The position numbers and the translations under genes were made by a program. Under the pieces are notes generated by a model that was not told where the DNA came from, did no database searches, and worked only from the letters and a program-made list of their open reading frames with translations. DNA of 64,000 bases, taken from Bacteriovoracaceae bacterium. Lineage in GTDB: Bacteria; Bdellovibrionota; Bacteriovoracia; Bacteriovoracales; Bacteriovoracaceae. Location: NCBI GenBank assembly GCA_947377285.1, contig CANCFT010000001.1, positions 186,001-250,000 on the forward strand, read 5' to 3'. This document shows positions 54,709 through 62,534 of this stretch, piece by piece (within the stretch, counting starts at the first letter, position 1; the number at the start of each line of letters is the position of its first letter).

Positions 54709-55512
54709 ATGGAAATAAATACTACTGAAAATACTTTTGAAAAAAATACAACTCAGTCTTGGCTTGAAAATTTATTGACGGAAAAAATTAAAAAAAATCC
54801 GCAATTTTCATTGAGGGCATTTTCACGAATGGTGGACGTGAGTCCAGCGGTTCTCTCCAGGATACTTTCTGGGAAACGAAAGCTCACTTTTAATTTAGCA
54901 GTAAGAATTGCAGATGCTCTGATGTTGGGGCCAAGTGAGCGAGAAGTACTTTATTCTTTTTATCTTTTGACTGGAAAGGAAGAAGCACCAACTGCAAAAC
55001 TAAAAAAAGAAAAAGAGTTAAGTATAGATTGCTTCAATGCAATGAAGGAATGGTACCACTACGGTATCACTCAGCTGCTTTATATTGAAAATTTTAAAGA
55101 AGACCATAAGTGGATGGCAAAGATGTTGGGGATTACAGAGTTAGAAGTAAAACTCGCAGTCGAGCGCTTATTAAGACTTGAGATTTTAGATTTTAATGAA
55201 GAGGGAAAACTTTTTAGAACTTCGACTCATATGTCGACCTCTACTGATATAGCTTCGGCCGGTATCAGGCATTTTCAAAAACAGATTTTAGAGAAATCTA
55301 TTTATTCGTTAGAGCACGACGATCTATTAGAGCGCGATATTACTTCCATTACCGTAGCGATTAATGAAGATAAAATTAAAGAAGCAAAAGCTGAAATTAA
55401 AAAATTTAGAAAAAGAATGTCTGAATTCTTGGGGGAAGGAAAAAAAACGAGAGTGTACAATCTCGGGATTCACCTGATTCCGTTGAGTAAATCATCGAAG
55501 GATTTTGAATAA
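54709..55512 (+). CDS. TIGR02147-family transcriptional regulator
   Basis: A 267-residue DNA-binding protein typical of TIGR02147, a family common in Bdellovibrionota and Fibrobacteres. The N-terminal HTH reads FSLRAFSRMVDVSPAVLSRILSGKRKLTF (two halves of the family signature), and a second winged-helix region follows (WMAKMLGITELEVKLAVERLLRL), then a helical C-terminus (RFRKRMSEFL-type). No ribosome site precedes the ATG, and GATAAT lies 12 bases upstream, so the mRNA may be leaderless. A pair of long direct repeats precedes it. The methyltransferase gene follows by 3 bp. Confidence 0.88.
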   Translation: MEINTTENTFEKNTTQSWLENLLTEKIKKNPQFSLRAFSRMVDVSPAVLSRILSGKRKLTFNLAVRIADALMLGPSEREVLYSFYLLTGKEEAPTAKLKKEKELSIDCFNAMKEWYHYGITQLLYIENFKEDHKWMAKMLGITELEVKLAVERLLRLEILDFNEEGKLFRTSTHMSTSTDIASAGIRHFQKQILEKSIYSLEHDDLLERDITSITVAINEDKIKEAKAEIKKFRKRMSEFLGEGKKTRVYNLGIHLIPLSKSSKDFE

Positions 55513-55515
55513 GTT

Positions 55516-56202
55516 ATGATAAGTAACCACGGATTTCATTATCAATTAAAAAAAATGTCAGTTCTCGATTTTGAGATGACGACCATTCGTGATCTTGATG
55601 AAAGCATCGATACTCTTTGTGAATTTTTTGGTGAGGAAGATCAAGATAATTCTCTAGCAGAAGAGTATTGTCCTTACTTCGGTGTTTTGTGGGAAGCAGG
55701 AATAGGGTTGAGCCAGCATCTTGCAAAGTTGGATCTCTTAGGATTAAAAGTTCTTGAGATCGGTTGCGGCCTTGCTCTTCCATCATTTTTAGTCACAAGA
55801 ATGGGGGGAGATATTATTGCGACAGATTTTCATGCTGATGTTCCTTTATTTTTAGAACTTAATCAAAAAAATAACCAAATTGTTTTTCCTTATAAAGCAA
55901 TGAATTGGCGAAATGAAATTGAGCGTACGCGTTCTGATTTAGGTTTGTTTGACTTAGTTATTGGATCGGACATACTTTATGAAAGTCAGCACCCGATGCA
56001 AGTGGCGAAGGCCTTAATTGCTTTTTTAAAACCTGGTGGAAAAATTCTTTTGTCTGACCCGGGGCGTGCCTATATTCAAAAATTTATCACTTCGATGAAT
56101 GAATGTGGTTTTAAAGAAAATTTTACAACACAGGAAATAGCGGCCGAGCTTACTCCAAAGAATAATCGCCGAGATATTTATATTTTTGAATTTTCTAATT
56201 AG
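55516..56202 (+). CDS. SAM-dependent methyltransferase
   Basis: A 228-residue class I methyltransferase. Motif I is VLEIGCGLALPSFLV (~residues 77-91), followed by IIATDFHADV (motif II acid) and LVIGSDILYE (motif IV). The type resembles METTL/nicotinamide N-methyltransferase-like families that modify proteins or small molecules; the substrate is unknown. The start is 3 bp after the TIGR02147 gene, so they form one transcript. Its stop overlaps the convergent protease gene stop by 4 bp. Confidence 0.85.
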   Translation: MISNHGFHYQLKKMSVLDFEMTTIRDLDESIDTLCEFFGEEDQDNSLAEEYCPYFGVLWEAGIGLSQHLAKLDLLGLKVLEIGCGLALPSFLVTRMGGDIIATDFHADVPLFLELNQKNNQIVFPYKAMNWRNEIERTRSDLGLFDLVIGSDILYESQHPMQVAKALIAFLKPGGKILLSDPGRAYIQKFITSMNECGFKENFTTQEIAAELTPKNNRRDIYIFEFSN

Positions 56203-56969
56203 GTGTTTTGATTTTGCTTTCTATTGTTAAATAATTTACCAATGGCAATGATAAGAGCAAAACCAACCAAAAGAGAACCAATAAAATTATTTTTAGAATT
56301 TGAACCGGTATCAATTGTTCCACACGCGCCAGCTAATCCACCTAATTTTTTCTCACTTGGATAAAGATAGCTTATGCCATCAATATCATCTTGAGAAAGT
56401 GAAGTGAAAACTTTTCCACTAGCAGAATAATACATTAATGATGAAATAGCAGAAGAGTGACCTAGTCCCAATGCGTGACCTAATTCATGGGCAAACGTTG
56501 CAATAAGTTTTTCTCTTGAAAGAGTCGCAAGAGATGTTGATGCAGTATCATTTAATAAAACAGCTCCCTGACAGATGCCACTATTACAGGCAATTCCTCC
56601 AACGGCCAATGTCGATGCACTAGAAAACAAAGTTGCATTCGAACTGCAACCAACAACGATTGTATTATCTGATCCCTTTAAAGCGGCCGCAGTTAAGTCA
56701 TCTGCACTCGTATTAATACTAGATTGAACTCCACCAGAGCTAAGTTCAAGAGAAGTTGTAGGCGCTGTACCCCAATAAGTAGTGTTGCTATCATTTGAGA
56801 GAGTTTCGATAGCAGATGAGGTTAAACCAGCATGAGAACAATCATTTCCAGCAATTTTAAAATTAACTTTTGAGCTATTAAACTTGAAACCATTCGAAGT
56901 TCCTAAAGTCCAAGCGTTAACATTAAAAGATAATAATAAAGCTAAAGTACTGATAAAATATTTTTTCAT
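56199..56969 (-). CDS. Matrixin-like zinc metalloprotease with C-terminal membrane anchor
   Basis: A 256-residue exported protease. A signal peptide (MKKYFISTLALLLSFNVNA) precedes an M10-type domain with HELGHALGLGH (HExxHxxGxxH zinc site) and the Met-turn SSLMYYS. Five or six cysteines suggest disulfides. The C-terminus has GACGTID, a hydrophobic helix (FIGSLLVGFALIIAIGKLF) and a basic tail NNRKQ, resembling protein-sorting tails in which a protein is held and processed at the membrane. I chose ATG at 56969; a TTG at 56981 is in frame. It lies 12 bp downstream of the barrel-like gene. Confidence 0.9.
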   Translation of the reverse strand: MKKYFISTLALLLSFNVNAWTLGTSNGFKFNSSKVNFKIAGNDCSHAGLTSSAIETLSNDSNTTYWGTAPTTSLELSSGGVQSSINTSADDLTAAALKGSDNTIVVGCSSNATLFSSASTLAVGGIACNSGICQGAVLLNDTASTSLATLSREKLIATFAHELGHALGLGHSSAISSLMYYSASGKVFTSLSQDDIDGISYLYPSEKKLGGLAGACGTIDTGSNSKNNFIGSLLVGFALIIAIGKLFNNRKQNQNT

Positions 56970-56981
56970 GATTTTTTCCAA

Positions 56982-57548
56982 TTAAAAATAATAATTAATA
57001 GTTACAAAATGCGAAACACGTCTACTTTGACTATTTAAAAATCGATCAACTGAAAATTGCAATCGAGTGCCAAAAGATTGAGTGAAAATAAATTCACCAC
57101 CTAAGTCAAGAGAGGCCATATAAGATGTTTTGGCTGTATCAGGAGTATAGAAAGTAGCAGTTCCTGTTCCATTATTTAAAGAGACAGATCCGCCTTTGCC
57201 ACTTATTCTCGTGAGAGTATTTGAAAGACCATATTGAAGTAAGAAGTACGAAGTGATTTCTTGGCTAATATGATATTGAAGAATAATTTCTGATCTCTTG
57301 GCACTGTCTTGAGTTGAATACTTTGCATAACCGATGGCCGGTGAAAGATATATTCCTGAGAATAAAAAAGGAAATGAGGTGCCCACAAAAACGGTTGGAT
57401 TAAAACTAAACTTCACCGTCTTTCCAGCTTCATCCTTCTGTGCAGTCGAAAAATTTCTGGTGGTACTTCCAAAGCCAACCCATAGAGGCGAAATTGAGTA
57501 GGCATTGAATGACATTACAATCAATAATATACAAAATATTTTTTTCAT
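56982..57548 (-). CDS. Predicted outer-membrane beta-barrel protein
   Basis: A 188-residue exported protein with signal peptide MKKIFCILLIVMSFNAYS. The mature part is made of alternating hydrophobic strands and ends with HFVTINYYF, whose final Phe is the usual outer-membrane barrel signature. An eight-strand barrel is likely. It is upstream of the metalloprotease gene with a 12-bp gap, so the two form a unit. Confidence 0.78.
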   Translation of the reverse strand: MKKIFCILLIVMSFNAYSISPLWVGFGSTTRNFSTAQKDEAGKTVKFSFNPTVFVGTSFPFLFSGIYLSPAIGYAKYSTQDSAKRSEIILQYHISQEITSYFLLQYGLSNTLTRISGKGGSVSLNNGTGTATFYTPDTAKTSYMASLDLGGEFIFTQSFGTRLQFSVDRFLNSQSRRVSHFVTINYYF

Positions 57549-57616
57549 AAAAAATTATTTATTAAATAAATTTTTAAGTCAATGGATTCTAATTGTACAG
57601 ATAGTAGACAAAAAAA

Positions 57617-58267
57617 TTAAATTAAAATATCTTCAAAAAAAGCACCGCGATTTATACTTTCGTCGATCAAATGAATTTCAAGGACCCATAGATTGGGAGA
57701 GGGACAAAGTTCAAATGCACCTAATTTTCCTTTGAAATGGAGTGCGTGTGGAAAATCTCCAAGTCGGTGGCCGTACATATTGGTATTTAATTTCAAATTT
57801 AGCAGAAGTGCTTGATTGGCTGCGAATTCATAAAGCTGAATTCCATTGAGTTTATGCTTTTTCCATTCGGCTTGAGTTTCATAAAATATTTTTTTTGTAG
57901 CTGCTTGAAGGTGTAGTAATTTGGGATCATTTCCAATGACAAAAGTTTCACCGTAATCTCCTTCATGGTCAAAAAAAACTGGGCCAATATCTATAAAAAA
58001 GAGATCTTCATTTTTAAGTACAACTTCAATATCTGAAATATCTCGGAAGCTTTTTGTTGTGTTGCTATTAATCCGAAATTTAGTTGGATGCCAAAATTTT
58101 TCAACTCCTGCAAGTTCTAGGTTTTGATTTAAAAGTTTTATGGCTTGAGCTTCTGTCATTCCTGGCAGGATTTTTAGAGCAGTTGCTTGAACAATTTGAA
58201 TAGTTTTAGAACGAGCTTTTAAATAAAGTTCAAGATTAAAAGTTGCCCCACAATTTTCTGATATCAT
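57617..58267 (-). CDS. M24-family (Xaa-Pro aminopeptidase-like) protein
   Basis: A 216-residue protein with the pita-bread fold of M24 metallopeptidases. Metal ligands are visible as Asp in FIDIGPVF, Asp in GDYGETFVIG, His in GHRLGDFPH and Glu in WVLEIHL; the last Glu would fall in the final FFEDILI. Length is the short methionine-aminopeptidase size without an N-terminal domain. I chose ATG at 58267, overlapping the preceding stop as ATGA. The substrate is unknown; a peptidase or binding role is possible. Confidence 0.82.
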   Translation of the reverse strand: MISENCGATFNLELYLKARSKTIQIVQATALKILPGMTEAQAIKLLNQNLELAGVEKFWHPTKFRINSNTTKSFRDISDIEVVLKNEDLFFIDIGPVFFDHEGDYGETFVIGNDPKLLHLQAATKKIFYETQAEWKKHKLNGIQLYEFAANQALLLNLKLNTNMYGHRLGDFPHALHFKGKLGAFELCPSPNLWVLEIHLIDESINRGAFFEDILI

Positions 58268-58545
58268 TTGCTTATTTTGGATGGAGGGCACATGGCACAT
58301 CCGGAATCGAATTCATGGTCAAGGAGTTCATCATCCATGCTTACTTTGTAATTTGCAATTTCACTTTCGTTAGCACCAAGGGATTGGATAAGAGTTTCCG
58401 TTAAGCCGGGAGCATCTATTTTAATATCTAAGCCAGCTTCTTCCATCATGGTGGCAAAGGAATAGGCATCGGCTATTTTCTCCAACGAAGTCAGAAAAAG
58501 AGTAGAACCTGAAAGGTTATCGATAACGCGTACTTGGTTTGACAT
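58264..58545 (-). CDS. Small protein of unknown function upstream of the M24-like gene
   Basis: A 93-residue acidic soluble protein. The C-terminus has CAMCPP, a possible metal or redox pair. No signal peptide and no family recognised. Its stop overlaps the M24-like start by 4 bp, so the two are co-translated. Its start is 59 bp from the divergent receiver-domain gene. Confidence 0.7.
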   Translation of the reverse strand: MSNQVRVIDNLSGSTLFLTSLEKIADAYSFATMMEEAGLDIKIDAPGLTETLIQSLGANESEIANYKVSMDDELLDHEFDSGCAMCPPSKISK

Positions 58546-58604
58546 TCGATAAGACTAACAAGAAAATGGTCCTATGTTAAGTCTAGTCGCAAAAAGGGAT
58601 TGAA

Positions 58605-58940
58605 TTGAAAAAAGTATTTTATATTGAAAAAAGTGATTTTTTGCGTTCTATGATGGAATTTGCACTTAAAGCAAAAGGTGCTGAGATCTACACAGTTGAA
58701 ACAATCGAGAATAATTTCTATCTGTTAGATGATTTAACGCCTGATTTAATACTTTTTGACGTCGAAACTGTCGCATTAAACCTAGCTCAACTGGCCGAAT
58801 ATTCATCTAAGGCAATTTTAGTCGGGTTAGGAAGCTTAGAGGATAAATCGAGAGTTGAAGCAATGGTAAAATCATTTATGACTAAACCTCTTGAGGCTAA
58901 AAATATTGCTGATAGAATCTTGGGCATACTTGACCAATAA
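58605..58940 (+). CDS. Single-domain response-regulator-like protein
   Basis: A 111-residue receiver-type domain without output domain. The phospho-acceptor Asp is in LILFDVET, and the conserved Lys in FMTKPLEA. The acidic pair is partly altered (EKSD in FYIEKSDFLR). Start is TTG with GGG 6 bases before. Possibly a stand-alone signalling adaptor; no kinase is nearby. Confidence 0.7.
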   Translation: MKKVFYIEKSDFLRSMMEFALKAKGAEIYTVETIENNFYLLDDLTPDLILFDVETVALNLAQLAEYSSKAILVGLGSLEDKSRVEAMVKSFMTKPLEAKNIADRILGILDQ

Positions 58941-58997
58941 CCAAAGAAAAAAAACTTCCTCCTTTTGCTATTCATGAACTCAATCTAAAATAAGAGT

Positions 58998-60227
58998 ATG
59001 AGTTTTATCAATATAGATGTTCTTAGAGATAAGAATTCACAAATTATTTTCCTATCCCAACTTGTATCGGCCGTCTGTGAAAAAATGATGTCGATTGGGC
59101 TCATTTGGTTTTTAACCAAAGAATATTCTATCAATATTGTCCCATGGTTTTTAGCATTAAGTTTTTTTCCTCATTTGTTAATGGCTTTTTATTCAACTCC
59201 AATAATTAATCGCATAGGCCCAATGAAGACGGTGATTTCTGCCGAATTTTTCCGAGGGTTTATTTTATTAGTTTTATTTTTTGGGCTTCATTTTTTTCGT
59301 TTGGGAGGAGAGAGTTTTTTAACAGCTTTATTTCTTTCAAGTTTTCTAATTGGATTTGGATCAAGTCTATTCAATCCGGCCATTTTATCATTGCCACCTA
59401 AACTCGTAAATGAAGACAAGATTGTGGGACTTAATGCCCTAATTGATTCAAGCATGTCAATCTCAACTATCTTGGGTGCAACTTTTGCAATTATTATTTT
59501 AAATATTGTAGATTTGAAAATACTTATTTTACTAAATGCCCTTAGCTTTTTTTGGGCAGGCTTTTTACAATTAGGACTGACTCCTTTAAAGGAAATAAGT
59601 GAAACGAGCCAGCAGGAAATCCCACTTGCCATGAGCCCAGTTTCAGTTTTAAAAAAATATCCAGAGATAGCAAGAATGTTGGGAAGTTTTTTATTTTTAA
59701 ACTTAGTCTTTACACCTATTCTTGTCATGATTCCTTGGTATGTTCAAAAAATTTATGGAGGGGACTCGCGAAGTCTTGCCATAATAGAAGGATCAATGGG
59801 GCTCGGGGCTTTTTTAACAGGACTCTATTTATCACTTTCAAGTTTTCAAGTTAGAGATGAGAAAAGAATATCGATGATTGCTATCGTTTCTTTTTTCTTT
59901 GGAGTTTTATTTCTTCTTTTTACGTACTCAAGTTTCACTTGGGAAGGGGCGGTTGTTCTTTTTTTAATAGGCACAATAAGCACTTTTTTAAATATTCAAG
60001 TTCTCACTTATTTTCAAACAGCACTTCATATTGATGAAATTCCGGCCATAATGACGGCAGTGAATATCATCAGTGCCGCGAGTGTTCCTCTGTCTTTGAC
60101 ATTTTCAGGGTTGATTTTCCCTTATGTGTCGATTCCTCAGTTTGCTAAATCTATTGGTATTCTTATTGTTATAATAGCTTTTGTAATGCCTACATTTTTA
60201 AAAGGAAAAATATGGAAGTTGGAATAG
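58998..60227 (+). CDS. MFS transporter
   Basis: A 409-residue inner-membrane protein with about 10-12 hydrophobic segments in two halves, typical of the major facilitator superfamily (MFS_3-type permeases, related to macrolide/enterobactin exporters). Segments such as LFLSSFLIGFGSSLFNPAILSLPPKLV are characteristic. It overlaps the GNAT gene by 16 bp, starting a probable four-gene unit with LuxE- and LuxC-like genes. It may export the product of this cluster. Confidence 0.85.
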   Translation: MSFINIDVLRDKNSQIIFLSQLVSAVCEKMMSIGLIWFLTKEYSINIVPWFLALSFFPHLLMAFYSTPIINRIGPMKTVISAEFFRGFILLVLFFGLHFFRLGGESFLTALFLSSFLIGFGSSLFNPAILSLPPKLVNEDKIVGLNALIDSSMSISTILGATFAIIILNIVDLKILILLNALSFFWAGFLQLGLTPLKEISETSQQEIPLAMSPVSVLKKYPEIARMLGSFLFLNLVFTPILVMIPWYVQKIYGGDSRSLAIIEGSMGLGAFLTGLYLSLSSFQVRDEKRISMIAIVSFFFGVLFLLFTYSSFTWEGAVVLFLIGTISTFLNIQVLTYFQTALHIDEIPAIMTAVNIISAASVPLSLTFSGLIFPYVSIPQFAKSIGILIVIIAFVMPTFLKGKIWKLE

Positions 60228-61375
60228 ACATTAAAATTCAGGAAGCAGATGTTGATGATGTAGATGAAATTATCAACTTATACCGGGCCGTTTATGGAAA
60301 AAAATATCCTATTTCATATGGAAATGATCCAGAGCTATTAAAGAGATCAATTGAAGCTAAAGATTCCCATATGTGTTTAGTTGCCCGTGACGTAATGAAT
60401 AGAATCATTGGTGGGGTACTCATAATTGAAATAGATGCTTTTAATAAAATTGGTAAAATGCTTGGTTTAGTCGTTCACCCTACATATCGGCGGCACAAAA
60501 TTGGAAATAGTTTGGTCGAATATGTGAGCGAGTTTTTTTTGGTCAAAGACCAACGGCTTAATTCTCTGTATGCAACAACTAGGACTTTAACAGTTGGTCC
60601 TCAAATGATTTTTGTGAAAAACAATTATCTTCCGCTTGGAATTTTTCCCAATGCTCACCGTTTAACTCAATATGAATCCTTAACAATGTTTGCAAAATTC
60701 CGAGAAGGCATTTTGGAAAAACGAATACCTGAAAAAAGAGTGTCTACTAAACTTATTCCCCTTTTTAATATTTTAAAAGACCTTGTTCCCAAAATTAAAA
60801 TACCGAATCCAAGTCTTGAACTTGTCCCAGGAACTGAGGCTAGTGAAGAAGAATGGGAATTTGAAATTATTAGAGCGCCAAATTATGTGCTACGAAAATT
60901 TTATGAACGATTTCCAGATCCAAGTGATCGCTTTTTCCCCTTTCATATACCTAATATGATCATTGCTGATAAAAAAGGACGTATTGAAATTTTTGCTTAT
61001 TTTAGTAAGCGAGATGGATATTGCACTTTAATCAAATCGACCAGACCGATTACAGAACTCAATGGACGTTTATCGAGTCTCTATATGTTACTTGATGATA
61101 TTGGAGTTTCGTATCTAGAAGTTTTAGTAAATGTAAAACATATGCCTTTAATAGACACACTTTTAAATGGCCAATTTCTTCCTTCAGCGATCTATCCCGC
61201 CATGAGAGAAGTGAATAATAATTTTGAAGATTATATAGTTATGAGCAGGACGATGGAGCCATTAAACTTTCGTGGCATGGCCGTCATTGCTTCCTTTAAA
61301 CCGTTTATTGATCAATATGTAGATGCTTGGAAAAAAGGAAATTTAGATACGATTGAGGTGATTTATGGACCGTAA
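60212..61375 (+). CDS. GNAT-fold N-acetyltransferase-like protein
   Basis: A 387-residue protein whose N-terminal ~150 residues form a GNAT domain: EIINLYRAVYG early, then MLGLVVHPTYRRHKIGNSLVEYV with the acetyl-CoA-binding R-x-x-G/K-x-G/N-like loop (YRRHKIGNSL). The C-terminal ~230 residues are of unknown fold. It overlaps the MFS gene by 16 bp and the LuxE-like gene by 11 bp, so all act together. The acyl donor and substrate are unknown. Confidence 0.82.
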   Translation: MEVGIDIKIQEADVDDVDEIINLYRAVYGKKYPISYGNDPELLKRSIEAKDSHMCLVARDVMNRIIGGVLIIEIDAFNKIGKMLGLVVHPTYRRHKIGNSLVEYVSEFFLVKDQRLNSLYATTRTLTVGPQMIFVKNNYLPLGIFPNAHRLTQYESLTMFAKFREGILEKRIPEKRVSTKLIPLFNILKDLVPKIKIPNPSLELVPGTEASEEEWEFEIIRAPNYVLRKFYERFPDPSDRFFPFHIPNMIIADKKGRIEIFAYFSKRDGYCTLIKSTRPITELNGRLSSLYMLLDDIGVSYLEVLVNVKHMPLIDTLLNGQFLPSAIYPAMREVNNNFEDYIVMSRTMEPLNFRGMAVIASFKPFIDQYVDAWKKGNLDTIEVIYGP

Positions 61376-62534
61376 ATTAAAAGTACCTAATATTGAAAAA
61401 TTAAAAAATGTTCAACATGTTTGTGAACAAATCTCTCCTTATGAAGACTTTTCAAAAAGCAATGATTACTTTGTGGCGGCGATGAAAGAGATTACCACTT
61501 GGCATATAGATCAATGCGATTTCTATAAAAAACTTTCTGAGTCTCAAAATTTTTCAGTTCAGAGTTTAAAAAACCTAGATGATTGTTTAAAAATCCCTCA
61601 TTTATGGGCCCATTTTTTTAAGGCCCACGAAGTATTATCCGTCTCCCAAAAAGATATTTTACTTCACTTAACGTCTTCGGGAACAACGGGACAAAAATCA
61701 CAAATATTTTTTGATGACTGGACGATTGGTTCAGCACAAGGAATGGTCGATTCAATTTTTGAAACATATGGATGGGTCACACCTAATCAAAAATGTAATT
61801 ATATTCTTTTTAGTTATGAAACAGAAAGTTCTTCAAAGCTGGGGACGGCCTACACCGATAATTTTCTCTGCAAATATGCTCCAATTAATGAAGTCTTCTA
61901 TGCTCTAAAACTTACTGGCGATGGTGGACATGAGTTTGATAGTTTCGGAACTATTGAAGCATTTCAAAAATTCGCAAAAGAGGGATTGCCTGTAAGACTT
62001 TTTGGGTTTCCTGCCTTTTTATACTTTGCACTTCAAAGAATGAAAAAATTAGGAATTCCACCAATAAAAATGCATCCAGACTCATTAGTTTTTCTAGGAG
62101 GAGGATGGAAAGGGAATGCAGATAAGGCCATCTCTAAACAAGAGCTTTATTCCCTGGCCGAAGAAATGTTAGGAATTCCAAATGCTAGACTCCGTGATGG
62201 TTTTGGATCAGTTGAACATTGTGTTCCATACGTGGAATGTAATAATCATGAATTTCATATTCCAGTATGGTCTAGAGTTTTTATCCGAGATGTTGAAACC
62301 CTAAGACCTTTAGGCTTTAACGAGCCTGGCTTTTTACATTTTGTTTCTCCCTATATAACTTCTATGCCGGCCCACTCTGTCATTATGGGCGATATGGCAT
62401 CATTGCATGAAGGAAAAAATTGTGGCTGTGGACTTCCTACTCCCTATTTTAGAATTTTAGGTAGGGCCGGGCTATCGAAGAATAAAAGTTGTGCGTTAGC
62501 TGCAAGTGAATTGTTAAAAGGAAAATCATCATGA
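61365..62534 (+). CDS. LuxE-like acyl-protein synthetase
   Basis: A 389-residue ANL-type enzyme of the LuxE family, which activates a fatty acid with ATP and hands it to LuxC. The phosphate-binding loop is LTSSGTTGQKSQIFF (~103-117), and RDGFGSVEHCVPYVEC and LGRAGLSKNKS are further family features. A Cys lies 14 residues from the C-terminus (KSCALAASELL), matching the acyl-accepting Cys near the end of LuxE. It overlaps the LuxC-like start as ATGA. Confidence 0.9.
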   Translation: MDRKLKVPNIEKLKNVQHVCEQISPYEDFSKSNDYFVAAMKEITTWHIDQCDFYKKLSESQNFSVQSLKNLDDCLKIPHLWAHFFKAHEVLSVSQKDILLHLTSSGTTGQKSQIFFDDWTIGSAQGMVDSIFETYGWVTPNQKCNYILFSYETESSSKLGTAYTDNFLCKYAPINEVFYALKLTGDGGHEFDSFGTIEAFQKFAKEGLPVRLFGFPAFLYFALQRMKKLGIPPIKMHPDSLVFLGGGWKGNADKAISKQELYSLAEEMLGIPNARLRDGFGSVEHCVPYVECNNHEFHIPVWSRVFIRDVETLRPLGFNEPGFLHFVSPYITSMPAHSVIMGDMASLHEGKNCGCGLPTPYFRILGRAGLSKNKSCALAASELLKGKSS

